Notes under the pieces: model-generated | Told to the model about the DNA's origin: nothing | What the model saw: only the letters and a program-made list of their open reading frames with translations | Databases searched by the model: none | Part shown: positions 1 to 13,554 of the stretch, piece by piece | Layout of the letters: every line of letters starts with the position of its first letter | Position numbering within the stretch: position 1 is the first letter of the stretch | Origin: Didymodactylos carnosus | Taxonomy: Eukaryota > Rotifera > Eurotatoria > Philodinida > Philodinidae | Assembly: GCA_905250885.1 (NCBI GenBank) | Contig: CAJNOQ010000406.1 | Span: 1-51,736 of the forward strand | Length of the DNA: 51,736 bases | Direction of reading: 5' to 3' | Program-made: the position numbers and the translations under genes

Positions 1-388
1 AGTTGGTAAGACAAAGCAAAGAAAAATAATCTTTATATTTTTTTACCACTTATGCCTAGACTAATTAATATTACTATTCAGTTTAATTAAAGCATATCTA
101 GTTCGTCTGGGGGACTCTATCGGTTAAGATACACCTATTAGATAAATAAAATAATATTCCTGACCGTTTTGGCATCCTGATCGCTAAATGAAAAAAAGGA
201 TTTTTTTATACTGCCATGAGTTCTTCTTTAATAATATTAATAATAATAAAAAAACTTGAATAAACTTAAAAACAAATAATAAATCAATGAAAAACGATAT
301 ACACAAAAAACGCCATTTTTTTTGTGAGAAGAGAGATAAAACATCAGAAATAAGAGAAATAAGTCGGTATACCGTCGACAAAAAGAAA

Positions 389-402
389 ACACACACACAC
401 AC
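389..402. repeat. Short (CA)n microsatellite
   Basis: Seven CA units lie just beyond the 3' end of the Egalitarian-like gene. It is a simple repeat and no function is implied. Confidence 0.7.
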
Positions 403-523
403 ATAATGTTCACGTCTAACTAGAGAGAGAGTGAGTTTGTTGTTGTTTTTTGCAAGTGTTGACAAAGATAGAACGAATAGAAACAGCCATAAAATGAGAC
501 GAGACAAAGACAATAAGACAAGA

Positions 524-2871
524 TTATTCGATATGTATATTTGTTGCTAATATTTCTCCCGTTGTGATAGTTTGACATCCTTGACTAACATATTTATCCA
601 ATAGACTTTCTTTTAACGATATGTCATTGGGAGTTGTACGTTGAATTTGTAATTGTTGAATTTTTTTTGTTAACATATCTGGATCAACACCATTAACCAT
701 TTTTGGCATTGGACCAATATTCGATGGTGGTTGTTGTTGAACAATAGATGCAGAAGGAAGAAGAGGAGCAGTGAGAATACTATTGTTAGTAGCACTTGTT
801 GGGGTGGTCGGCGAGAGTAAAGTGGGTGGAAATGAATTTCGATTAGATGAATATTTTGATGAATTTATTAAGTCTTGATGTTCACTTGTTGAATCATCTT
901 CACTATTTTCAAGTTGATATTGATTTAAATCTTGTTGATCATCTGTTAAATCGTATGACGGAGATGTATAACCTGTTGAACTTGATAAATTATTTGTCGA
1001 TGGTGAATGAGTAAGTTGTTGTTTTGATTGTTTTGTCCACGTTTTTAACGATTTCCATTTTGTTGAACCTAAGGAGAACAGTAAAAAGGTTTCAAGGATC
1101 CTAATTAAATTTAGTAACGAACAACGGTCACGGTGAGTATTTTTAGTTTAAAAATCTACAGGCAAGAAAACATTTCGAGAGAACTCTCTTACAATCCAAC
1201 AAGTTCTCTCATTTAACTAATTGAGATAAGCTTCTCAGTTAAATATGTTTCTTACCTTCTTTAGGTCCTAGTATAGCTGTGAAATAGATATAATCTCCGG
1301 GATGTAGAACACACGTTAAATCATTAAATGTTTCAAACTGACACGATTGAATATCGAAGAATACTTGTTCATTATTATCCATGTTCAATATTCCATATTT
1401 CGGAAATATTCTTAGTACAATTCCATAGGATGTAAATTGTGAATTTTCACCATATGAACGATCCTTATGAATTAAGGCTTTGACAGCATCTTGTTTAACG
1501 CTGACACATCCGTCTGTATGTAATTGAAATATGGCATTATGACGTTTAAAAAATAGAATTAAATCATCTCTTGTAAACCCAATTACATTCGATAAATAAT
1601 CGGGTGCACGAGCTATTAATCCAGGCACATTTTGCAATAGTAGTCGACCATTTTTGTACAATAAACGCATGACATAATGAACAGCTTTCACTTCAATAGG
1701 AGTTAAACGTTTCGATAACCCATTATTTGTAGCTGCTGTCGGTGTCGATACGAGACCACCACGACCATTACTCTTGAACGATGTTGAACGAGTTAAACTA
1801 CTGCAATTCCCATTTACTGTGAGGGGTATGTTAGTAACACCGTTAATTATACGACGTTTTGGGGGAGGAGAGGGTGGGGGAAATTGCACACCCGGCTGGT
1901 CACATTTTCCTAAAAAAAGTAAATATAATTCAAGTTAACGATCAATGAATACTAAAAACTTATTTTATTTACCTTTGAGTCCACAATAATCATCTTTAAC
2001 AATGAATGTTTGTGGATAACGTACTAAAAATGCTTTAAATTCATTCTGTGGTCCAACAAATTTTCTGACATCAGCTGATGCTTGACTAGCATGTCCAGCA
2101 ACGCTAACAATTGGTAACCATTCTTCTTCTCGTTTTTGTATTTGTTTTCGAAAGAATATAATAGCTTCTTGTTCGATTTCTTTCATTGTTTTGGCGTCCC
2201 ATTGTGGTCCATCGTCTTGATTTGAATTATTGGCATCTATTAAACTACTACCTGTGGATGTTGTCGTCGGCGATGTTAAACCGTTCGTATGTTTATTTAA
2301 TGATAATGTAGGACGAGATGTATAACGTTGTGAAGAAGATGTCGTACTCGATGATGATGATTGTGTGTGTAAATTTGTTCCCGATGATGATGATGTTATT
2401 GGGCGCACAGGTGTACCACTATTTGCCGATACTGTTTCGTTTGCCACCGTGAATAATGACGGATATCGGAGCAAGAACTGTTGAAGTCCTAAACAAACAT
2501 ACAATAGTATTAACCAATTTTAAAAGAAATCTATTTCGAACTATTTTTTGTGGGCAAAGCTGTAACGGTATAGCAGTGAATCTATTCTATAGCATTTTTT
2601 TATGCTATACTAACAATGCAACGATTTCGATAAGCGTTAACTCTAATTCTCTTAATTTTTGCCAAGGTTAAAGAAACTCACCTTGCTCATTGCCGCCCAC
2701 TGCTCTAAGCATTTGTGTTGTAAATGTTTTATCACCAAAACTATCATAAAGTTTTGCTATTGTCATTGCTTGATTATTACGTATAAGTACATCAAGTATA
2801 AATAGAATAGCTTGATGAGCAACAGACGGCTCATCAATTGTAATTCCATGGGTTTTCTCAACAGCAGACAT
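524..2871 (-). CDS. Egalitarian-like helix-turn-helix repeat protein, no exonuclease domain
   Basis: Four exons, read from high to low coordinate: 2682-2871, 1973-2488, 1256-1909 and 524-1068. All junctions are GT-AG and phase-consistent, giving 634 residues. The start is the ATG at 2871, just before the conserved first repeat. Three similar helical repeats are visible, near residues 10-80 (TTQMLRAVGGNEQG then LQQFLLRYPSLF), 160-235 (GHASQASADVRKFVG then FLVRYPQTFIV) and 303-370. These resemble the N-terminal repeats of Drosophila Egalitarian, an RNA-localisation adaptor. Residues about 395-453 look like an S1-like OB fold. The rest is Ser/Thr/Gln-rich. Egalitarian is normally longer and carries a 3'-5' exonuclease domain; none is visible here before the stop at 524. 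RNA binding is inferred. The Egalitarian match is from memory; another winged-helix or LOTUS-like family is the alternative. Confidence 0.72.
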
Positions 2872-3061
2872 TGGTAGAGAAAACTTTAATCTCCTCCTAA
2901 AATGAAATAAAAACAGAAAATAGAATATATAAAATATTATATAATTAGACAATATTTTCAAGACAAAAAAAGAACTACCTTATCTGTTTCTGATGATTAC
3001 GATGTTGGGTACTAAACGTGTATTTAGTTGACGCATATTCATGCGCACAAGTGGTCATAGC

Positions 3062-6000
3062 AAAGACAAGTTTATTATTTTTTTATGCACGCTAAGTTTT
3101 CATATACAATACAATTTTTGAACTATATACTCAGAGAATATCGCAGATCAATTTATGTTTTTATAAACAGAACAATATTGATTACCTTTAAGTATATATA
3201 TATATTTATACATAGAGGTAGATGAGAAAGAGAGAAGTAAAAAATGTATAGATCTTTCTTTTTGTATTCCCAATATTTTTAACAATTGAAAACTATAGAA
3301 GAACTCATTGAGATATAATTAAACACTTTTCGCGTTGGTCACGCCTGAGTGGTTCAACTAATGAGAGAGAGAAAAAAAAACGTATTCGTCCAACAATTAA
3401 AATATATTGATGATCTAACACCTCTCTATAACGCATTTAATACAATCAAATAAAAACCGAATAGATCCTTGACAAAAAAATTGCCGAGGGACAATTAAAT
3501 AGATTCTCTCACATCAAAGTGGTCAGAAATAAAAGTGCTATACACGCTATTTTTTTATCCTTAGCAAGTTCACAGTCGTTGATATATGTTCTTGAACAAG
3601 CTAGAGATGGAGATCATCACATAGTAAAAGTATCAAAATTAGATTATCTATATAAAAAATAATGTTCACAAAACGGTTACAGGAAAAATTAATTGTTTTT
3701 ACATAATTCTCATTGGTCTTTCTTTTGTTATATGTGTCGCTGATGAAAAAAACATTTTCTATATGGGTAAACCCAAGTTTTGCAAGCATCGTTTAGTTTT
3801 ACATGGATAATCTAATTTCAATACATTCACACAATAATATCGACTTTTTAAACAACCAATTTCAATCATGTAAAACTGTACTTTATTTTCGAATCTTATT
3901 TGTTACTAACCTTTCACTGGTGGAAGTTAGAATATAAGCTGTAATTAGACAAGAAATATTTTTTTCATCTTCTATGTACAGCATCAAATATGTAAATATT
4001 CCACAGAAACGTATAGCAATACAAGAAGAAAAGAAAGAATTATTATCATCATTGTTCTCAAAATATCTCTTACTCACATGCAATCGAATATGATATATAC
4101 TCGTTTCCATATATTATTGATGAAATGATCTTTGTATATTCTCTCTCAAAATAGTTACATCTACAATGCAACATATACATATAAATATTAAATCTGATAC
4201 ATGTGCGAGTTATTACAATATGTCAACAAAGAAATATATCGAATCATTTTATCGAAAAAAAAACGATAAATATCGCATGTTTGGACGATATGTTCAACTC
4301 GAAACATTCTTACTTAATAGTTATAGTCAAACGTATTTTCATGACAAACATCTATCATAAAACGTATCCACAAGTATACGTTAAGAGTATGTATAATTAA
4401 ATACTTATGTTCAAAAATCAATTCACACAATCAGTTTTGTCAAGGTTTTTAATCGTTACTCATATATCTATAATGTTCTATATGCTTATGATTATAGCTT
4501 AATGGGAAAAGTGAAAATGGATGATGACGTTATTTTATATTGCCTAAAACGCAAAGAAACACACCGTAGTGTATCACTCGATGCACATTTTCATTTCTTT
4601 GACTGCTATATCAGTTTTAGAATTGACCAAGCTTGTTTCTTGAATTAAATAGATGTTTAAATTACGCATAGATAACAAAAGAATGGAAAATCGGAATATG
4701 AAGCTATTGTTTCGCAAAAATTTCGAGATTTAACACAAAACGGATGTTTCACATGTCAATTTCTTTGTTAAACTGTCTGTAAAAGAATTTTGAAGAAATA
4801 GGAGTAGCATACTTGAAACAATTCGATTTGGAGAACAGTACATGAAAATGGAGGCGAAAAAAACCAGAGAATTGTTGTAACACATTTATGGTCTATTGAC
4901 TAAACATGATATATAATTTTGATAGCTGCCATTTTCAAAAATATCGTCTGAATATAAAATAACGATTATCCAATAGTTTTGCTTGAATATAGGAAATATT
5001 CATATCCATTCTCATACGAAATGTTGAAATTTCTCTAATAACGGCAGAAATATTATATAAGGAATCTATTAAAGAAAAAAAAACGGATGAAAAATAAATA
5101 AAAGACTAGATGGCAATTGTGCTTAGCATAACTTGCAAAGATGAACGTTCAAAATTGCTTGGTTTGATAATTGACAGTGTAAATTTTGATGCTTGCTGCT
5201 GAATTATTCCACCAAGTGATCTAATAGGATATCAATTTCATTTAAACAGACCAAAGTCAAGTAGAGGTTTATCGTGGCGTTACATCTAAGAAGATTCAGA
5301 GTATCATCTTACGGTGAATATGACCCATATAATTTCTTTTGTTGTATAGTATTCAATTGATGTTTATTCCTTTTCGAATACTTATATTTGTACAAAAAAT
5401 GTTTCACACATTATTCTAATTGTTGATTACACACTCTCATATAAACTTATAAGAGACTGAAGAGAATAAAAACGACCGTCGTATATTACAATCAGTTTGC
5501 GATCGTAGTAAAGTCGTAAACGACAATCTCTGATCATAAATTATCGTTTATGATTGTATGAAATCGACTTGAATAAGTGAAATAAACTTGTAGCATAATC
5601 TATTCAGTTATACGTGCTTCTACAGGAAAATACAGCGACTAAACTCAGCATTATGTCGTTCAAATAAACTGAGTGTTTAAAACTTATTTATATTTAATTT
5701 AATTATCAAAATGAAAATATAGAATGAAGACTATCATATATCAACAAAAATCCTGTAAGATTATTCATATCTTTTTTTTTTGATAGATCTAGACTCAATT
5801 ATACCTGTTCTCTTTATGCAACTTCTTCCATTAGTAGAAATACGTATACTCGATATAATTACTGTTTTCTGCCGAAACAATAAACAGATAGTGATGTTAA
5901 TTTACTTACTATGACCTTTCTTTTATGTGACATTTTTATCATGAAAGTATAAAATTCTATTAATGATGACGCGACACACAAGTGTTAGGGTTAGAATTTG

Positions 6001-9000
6001 GGTTGCTGTTATTTATAATTTACAGAGAAAAAAAAAATGAGGAAATTGTATTTAGACGTGTATAATCGCTAACAGATGTGAATGCAGAAGAAAAAAAAAA
6101 AAGAGTAATAAGAATAAGTGTTTAATTGCATAAAAAGAAAAAGTGGATTATTTTGTGAAAAATGAGCTTTATCAACAATGATATTATATTTATAATACAA
6201 CTGACGGGAGTAATTTAGTGCACGCACCATCTGCGTCATTCCTCACTTCTATTCTATTCTTAAAGAAAGACATAATCCTTAAATTATCATAAAAAATTTT
6301 CAAAATAGAATTAAAATTAGAATCGAAGTTTATTTTTTAGAAAAACATCAAAAACTCATTGATCTTATAATTTCCTAAAGATCATTTCAAATACTAGATG
6401 AAATATTTCTCCAAAAAATTATTCTCTAAAAACATGTTAAATATTATTCTGTAGAATTTTATTCATTTTAAAGTCATGTGAGTTTCAAGCAACTTACGTC
6501 GCTTGTTCTATCAGTGCATTGCTCTTAGAAGGTGTCTAAGACAAACGGTCTGCTGTTATTCAATAAAACTAACCTACAGCAATTCTTCTTTGTATGTTTA
6601 TTATGCGCATAAACATAACAAAACACATATTTTCTTTTTCCTGCTCTAAATGTGTTGTCAATGTAGAAAAAATAACAGTGAGTGAATCTAGGCAAGGCAT
6701 ATGTGTTAGAGTACAATTAACTTAAGCCTTTAGTAAATTGTACGAGAAGATTTGACAATACAATAAAAAGAGGAGTAAAGAGATCATATTTCTGTTCACA
6801 TACAAAAAGTAAAAAAAAAGAAAAAAGACAATGAAAAGAAATATAGTCTCTTTCTTTCAATCAAACAAAACCAAAAAAAATTTGAGTCAAAATTAAAAGT
6901 TTTAACGTATTTAAACAATCCATAAGTAATAAATATTCTTTGATTTTGGTAAGCAATATAGGGATCATAAAAGAAATTTATTTTATATATGAGAAAAGAA
7001 AGTGAGAAGAGTTGTATATTGAGTTGTAAATTTACATCTAATTCGAGCATAAACAAATATCCATTTTCTTCCAATATTATGCAATAACACGTCTTAATCA
7101 TATCCATCAGAGTCATAGAATCACACGTCATAAAAGAGTCAACATTTTTGTTTGATACATAGTTATAGATTCATAAATATAATCAAAAAATTTAAGAAAA
7201 ACGCAATATTTTCAATTATGTTGTCTCAATTGGTATATATTTTTTTATACTAGAGTATGTATACTAAATATGCCGCCCACATATATATTATATTGATTTG
7301 AAATGTGAGCTTTATACTATTACTTTTTATACTTTTAGATATTCATTGCAGCAAAGATTATAAAAAATTATTAATAGTAGGAAATATGAGTGCGTCGTTG
7401 TTATTTATCTAATAATCTAATTGCGAGAGAAAAGTCAAAAAATCTACCATACTCAATAGACGATGATTCATAGCAAAAGGAAGAAAACATGTGACTAAGT
7501 ACCATATGCTGTAAGATTAGCTTTTTTTTACCGATTGTTATGTGAGATAAGAAAAAATTATCAGACACTGTTTCCGCACTTCAAATTCTAATTTATACAT
7601 TATTATCTACCTATATGTTAGAAATAACGAGCGAATCCGCTTGAATGCGTACATAAGAATACTTATTTTAATAGTCAATGTTTTTCGTCAATTAGAAAGT
7701 AAGGATTTTCTGTCTACCAGTTTTGTACTTAAAATTAATATTTCCAAATTTTATTTTTATATTGTTAAATTATTAACAAATTTAATCAGTATGTTGTAAA
7801 GAATCATTCTAAAACTGATAAGGTAAATGTCTTTTAATGAATAATAGTTTTTTTTCGTAATTACCTCTATCAAGAAGCAATAGGACTACCATTGACAATC
7901 GTAATAATCAAGAAAAAACATAGTCCATTTCCTTCAGGGAAAATATGTGTCTAACTTAATCAATTGTGTCTCAATAAACCCTAAAAACATTTAGGTTTTC
8001 TCTTACTAGCAATTAACGCAAAAACAAATTTCTTTTCTCCAGTATTACTGCACAATTTATTAAAAACAAAACCAATCTGCAAACATTAATAAATTGACAA
8101 TGAAGTCAATTCAAACTTTTTTCTATTATTACACATGAATTACTGTGTAAAATTGATTCATATCGGTACGTCATTTTAGTTCATGTTATTGAACGTAACT
8201 GTACAAACTATTTCATCCCCACAAATATAGATGTTTCTTTATATCATACGAATGAGAATAGCCTTTATCAATCATAGAATTTCGTTTAACATCAAATTAC
8301 TCAAAACATATAACGCTTACAGGACACATAAACTGTAACAACTTGCAGATCAACTGACAGAGTTCTTACATCAATTACTGCTCATTTTTATTCCAGTATG
8401 TCATCTTCATGCTCAAAAAAAGTACTAGGTTCAAACGTCTTTTAAAACGATAACTAATCTTCGATTATTGAACCATTCTTTTTTATCATTCTAAATGATT
8501 CATCGTGATATACTATGAGAAGCTGATTTACCTTTGAATATATGGTTATTTTTAATTGCTGAATATATTTTGAGTTCGTCGGAGGATATATTAATTAAAA
8601 TAAGATGTACGTAGTAATAAATAATAACTAAGTAATAATAATAAATAATAAATTGATCAGGCCGAAGCAGCGTGGTTTGAGCTTCGTTTTTATTCTAGTT
8701 GTGACGGTGTTATAGTCTTTTACAATACAATGTAAAAGAAATATAATGACAAAGAACTGGAAAAATATACATATAGATGGGAGAAAGAAGTAAAAGAGAA
8801 AAAAGACGACTGAGTGCAAAGATGGTGATTTTCGAAGGGCGAACAAAAAATTATTTTCTCTCTCGTCCGTTCTACACCTATCTATAATGTATAAAAATAG
8901 AAGAGAATGTTTTTTTCTTCACTGTTCCAACGTTAGTAGAATTGTTGCCATGTTCTTTCTGTCTCTGCTTTTGTATCTATCAATCGAAGCATAATTTTTT

Positions 9001-11650
9001 CTCTTTTTTCCTGTGGAATTCGATATAAAAATCGGTCACCAATGATGAATAGCACGCCACGTACAGCATTATATATAGATGAATAGAGGTGCAATTCATA
9101 TACATATACATATGTATATATTGTTATCCGTGAGAGAGGAGATGCATCATATGTTTGACGTTGACAAACGGAAGATATACGTTTACACATTCGAAAGCTG
9201 ATAGATGAGTATCAAGGAAATGAATAACGAACACGAAATAGAAAGAAATACCTTTGATAATGATGAAATGTGACAGTTTTCTTTCTTTTAGTTAAATGAA
9301 ACATTCCTCTCACTACATAGAATGTCAATTGTTGCGCATCACTCGACAATATGCTGATGTGTAATATAACTATCAGCAGTTTCTATTTTGAGAAGGATAT
9401 ACGCAATTGTACGACTTTCTTTTATAACTACCAAACACTGACCACAGATTATCATTGTAGAAGAAGATGTAATAATCATAACGAGAAAATAAGAGAAATT
9501 CTGATTGAGTCTTTGTTTCTTTTCTTAGATATAATTGTGCTCATCTTTTACAAGCATCAATGAAGATATGTTTTTGTTCTCCACCTAATAAGAAAATAAT
9601 AACCTGCTTATACAAAATATTAGATAAATTTACCACAAAAAATCATTTTTTTCAACCTTGCAAACTTGATTAAGTACTAAAACAATCAAACTTATATCTA
9701 CATAAAAATATTTTGTATCATCTAAGGCTGCTTTCTTGGATACCGTATAAATCTTGTTAATAAAATTAGAAATAGTTTCGTGATGGAATTATATATCCAT
9801 CTACGCAGTGTTATTTAAAGATTATTTAAATTAAGTATCAAATATGCGGTAATTCTGTCTGAAATTACTATGTTATGTCAGAATTAGTTATCATTAATAT
9901 ATAAAAATTTAAATTGTTAAATGAGACGATGACGTCGCATTATAATCGATAGGTATCTATTTTTATTCCATCTACAGCCGAATATAATGTGTCATAGAAT
10001 ATTATGTCACATACTCATGAATTTTTTTCTCTTACAGTTTCAGATGTCCCAGCATATATTGCATTTGGCAAGTGAATCTATTGTCAGACTTATTATTTTT
10101 ATAAATCATTCGTACTTTTAATGCAGATAAGTGAGAGATTAATTATCCTTAAATCTCATCTCCTTTTTCTAAACAAATTTAAAAATGATTAAACGTCCTT
10201 TTTTCGAACATCATCCACTTTTCCTCCCATGAAATATCGGTACACAACTATGCTCAAAAAATCAGTTCAGTAGATTTCGTCAAAATCCAAAATTTTTATC
10301 AAAGAATTTAAACTTCTGACACCGTGCAGAGTAGTGTTTCTGGATTCCTGGTCTTACCCTGTGAAAATTAATCCATACCCTACCCTGTGGTGTCAGGTGA
10401 TCTTAGAGCCTTAGCTCTACTTTTTGAAAATTTTGAGAGTTTTTCATGACAACCACTTCTTTATTTTTTTATATAAATCACAGATGCAAGCATCATTTTT
10501 GAAAATTTCTTTGAAGCATAATGTTCGCGACTGACTTCACTGTTGGAGCTACGATATATATTTATCCAGATTTGTTGTTGTTAATAAAGCTCTGGTCCTA
10601 GCCCTACCGTACTCTGCAGTGTAGAGTAAGGACGCCTTGCACATCTTTAGCGCAGAGTTATAAATCGCATTCGAGCGAATCAGCATTTATCGGACAACGT
10701 CAAATTTTCTGTGATTCATAAATCTAAACTCAACTCAGTTTTTGCTACAATATTATTTATACCATTGAAAACATACCAGATATGTATGACATCTGCGAAG
10801 AAAACAAACAAAGTTGAGCTGATAAAAAAATTGAAAAGAATTTTGGAGTTTGATTGATAAACTAAAAGGATATTTTGTGTTTTCAGTAATAAATCAGATA
10901 AATTTTCTAATAAATTTGAAAATATGAAAAAAGATTTTTCTTAATTTTAAAAACCATTTGACATATTCACATGGTTATGTTGCCAATATAAATATTCAAG
11001 TATAATAAACAGTACTGCATGTTTCCATCTAAATTGACGAGTGTTCGAGAAGAAGGAATAAAAAAGAACAAATGTACCTTATGATTTTATGCAGGAGGAT
11101 CGATCCTTGAAAATTATTTTTAATTTCTTTGAAAGCTTACATCTATCTCTCGAGATCCCATTTATCGAGGGGTGAAGTAATGCATTTGATCAATTTTTCT
11201 TGCCTGTATCAGAGCAACGTATTGAAAAAAATACAGTCGCATCTCTATGCAGTCGGTTGAAAAGTTAAAATAAATCTATCAAAACCATCTGATAATCGAT
11301 CGATTTAAAAAGAATAATGAATTGGCAAAAAGAAAAATAGATTTTTTAATGAGTTTTGCAATCTTCATTTAGTCTCAGAAATGACATCAAATTCTTAGAA
11401 GTAGAGCATATTGTTAATAAAGATTGTGAATTTTGTTTCAAATTTAGTCAATTAGACAAGTTTATCTCTCATGTAGAATAATTTAAACAGATATAGAATT
11501 ATGAAATTTAATAATAAAATGTACTTTAGAACTTTATGTTTTTAATTATATATTGATGAATCTGCGATTTTTCGTTTGTCTAAAAGTATTATGCTTATTG
11601 AATCATTATAGTTCGAATCTCAAGGAATTATAGAGTCTATAGACTAATAT
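3062..11650. other. Gene-poor AT-rich intergenic desert
   Basis: I see no convincing gene here on either strand. The open frames are short, rich in Phe/Leu/Tyr/Ile/Asn and lack recognisable motifs, as expected from AT-rich DNA. There are many A and T runs. Around 10320-10630 the motif CCCTACC/CCCTG recurs next to two short CTCTGC-containing hairpins, which may be old transposon debris. A minus-strand frame at 8933-9190 ends in a charged, coding-like stretch, but it has no identifiable family or splice partners. Confidence 0.5.
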
Positions 11651-12124
11651 GTTAAAAAGAAAAATCTTAAACGACTAATATTAAAAATCGATTAAATATT
11701 TTTCCACCTTATTTAAATATTAGTTCGTTCAATATTTTTCTTTATTTAAATATTTTTCCTTTATTTTAAAATTAACTAAATATTTTTCTATCTTATGTGA
11801 AAAACTTCAATATTTTTCGAACTTAGGCGAAAAAATTTAATATTTTTTCTATCCTGTTTATTTCATTCTAGATGAAGAAACTGATGTCACAATTTGAACC
11901 TACCAACAAGGTACGAATATGTGGAATCTGACTTTTGTACCTTATTTAAATATTTTTCTATCTACATAAAACAATTTAATATTTTTCTAACCTAGACGAA
12001 AAACTAATATTTTTCTATCTTACAACAAGAAAAATATTTTAATAAGATAGAAAAATATTTAAATAACATAGAAGTATATTTAATTGATTTTTAATATTAA
12101 TCGTTTAGTATTTTTCTTTTTAAC
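11651..12124. mobile_element. Non-autonomous element with ~49-bp terminal inverted repeats and internal tandem repeats
   Basis: The left end starts GTTAAAAAGAAAAATCTTAA. The reverse complement of the right end, reading in from 12124, starts GTTAAAAAGAAAAATACTAA. By eye the two arms agree at about 45 of 49 positions. The interior consists of repeated AATATTTTTCTATCTTA-type units, several in inverted orientation (12015-12060). There is no coding capacity, so this fits a MITE or foldback element. A target-site duplication was not obvious, so the superfamily is unassigned. Confidence 0.7.
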
Positions 12125-12468
12125 TTTTTACGGTATATCCAAATTATATCTAGACACTTTCCGATCTTCTAAGTAAAATTTTGAGTTTATTATGTAGATA
12201 TGCTATCACACAACATCAAGACGTTATGGAGAGGGTCACATTCCCTCGGACATACATTTTAGGGCACAATAAATGTATCTTCTACAGAGGTACTATCCAC
12301 TTTGTCCTATTCTAAAGAATACATTGTGCTATCAGAATATATTTCAGGATATATCTTGTGTACCGTCTTACAAGACATTTACAAAAGTGTCGATACATAT
12401 AACACATTTCTAACGTCGATTTTCGAATCTATCCAATGACGAAGCACCATCTGAAATGAGTACATTAG

Positions 12469-12505
12469 TTTATACAGTTTTCTAAACTTTAGAAAACTGT
12501 ATAAA
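12469..12505. repeat. Perfect 18-bp inverted repeat with one-base spacer
   Basis: TTTATACAGTTTTCTAAA at 12469-12486 is followed by C and then its exact reverse complement at 12488-12505. A second, looser hairpin follows directly: ATTCCCCT near 12506 pairs with AGGGGAAT near 12560, with an A/T-rich interior that also pairs. The two could be the ends of a small palindromic element or an extruding cruciform. No gene flanks them closely. Confidence 0.8.
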
Positions 12506-13106
12506 ATTCCCCTTCATTCATAAAAATTTTTATGATAAAAAATTTTTTATGGAGGGGAATACGGTCAGAAATTTAACTAACGCCACGATAGGCTCTTAGA
12601 CTTGTCTAGTGTTACATACAATTTTTGCCAATTTATGATAGTCGTATCGAACAAATTGCGAAGAAAGTGTGCAAAAGACAAGCTTCATACTTTTTCGTGC
12701 TTGATGCTTCTTTTTTCACTATGCTGCATTGCAGATCACTATCATGTCTGATGTTTGTATACCTTTTTAGCAGCGACATACCGAATCTTCTTGTGCTACT
12801 CTATTTTATTGTTATATGTAGAGAGGAAAAGTTTTTTGTATATTACAATCTTTGTTAAATAAATTAAACTAACTAAACTACCTGAATAGAGGCGATACTC
12901 CAAAAAAATGTGCAGTGTATAAAACTCAACATCGTTCAAGCATTTGAAAGAATTTTGAACAAATCTTACATTTGGAAAATACCTTTTAAATCTTTAGGAA
13001 AGAGTTTTCTATCCCACCTCTAAACTCTTCATTTCGTTCGCAATGATTTCAAATTCTCAAGCACTTAAAAGATTCCAGAAAGTCTTGTTTTTTTCTGGTT
13101 GTCCAC

Positions 13107-13554
13107 TCCCGCTGGTTGTCCACTGTCTTTTTCTCTTAATGTTATATTTTCTGGTAAAACAAGGGTCAAATATGCTTGCTTTGAACTAAATGTTCGTTCT
13201 TCACTCGTTTCACTAAGATCAAATCGAACCTATTTAAAAGAAAATAGAGTCATTTTCATTAAGATTTACACATATTCTCTATACATACTCTAACAACATT
13301 TCCGTGTTGAAGATCAATTCTTTTAACGCATGAATTATTCGTATCAGCTACCCACATGAAATGTTCAAATATCACAAGCCCCGTTGGTTCATTGAATTTG
13401 GCTGAATTTGTTTCTCCACGCTGCTTTCTCGTATCCGTATCTTGAAGAAAATAGGTTTTACATTGACGTTGTGGCACATCAACGCATTTCAGTTTATTAT
13501 TGTACGTGTCACATAGATACAAATGATTTGTCTCATAATGACATGCTATACCAG
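13107..13554 (-). pseudogene. Segmental copy of NHLRC2 exons 9-10 (partial) with intron
   Basis: This 448-base block matches 20190-20637 with a constant offset of 7083 bases. The only mismatch I found is at 13542 (C, versus A at 20625). The block contains most of NHLRC2 exon 10, the intron and most of exon 9, cut inside both exons, so it cannot make a protein alone. Keeping the intron rules out a processed copy. At the left junction a 13-base string, CTGGTTGTCCACT, occurs twice (13095-13107 and 13112-13124). The first copy lies just outside the block, which suggests template switching during repair. Confidence 0.93.

Noticed and set aside
3601..9563. Scattered short frames in the AT-rich desert
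   Set aside because: None shows a domain, coding-type composition or phased exon partners; they are expected by chance in AT-rich DNA.
3062..12600. Regularly spaced repeats as a CRISPR-like array
   Set aside because: No repeated unit with unique spacers exists, and the genome is eukaryotic.
13259..13522. NHL-repeat-like frame as a separate gene
   Set aside because: It is part of the copied NHLRC2 fragment, cut inside both exons with no start and no remaining exons.
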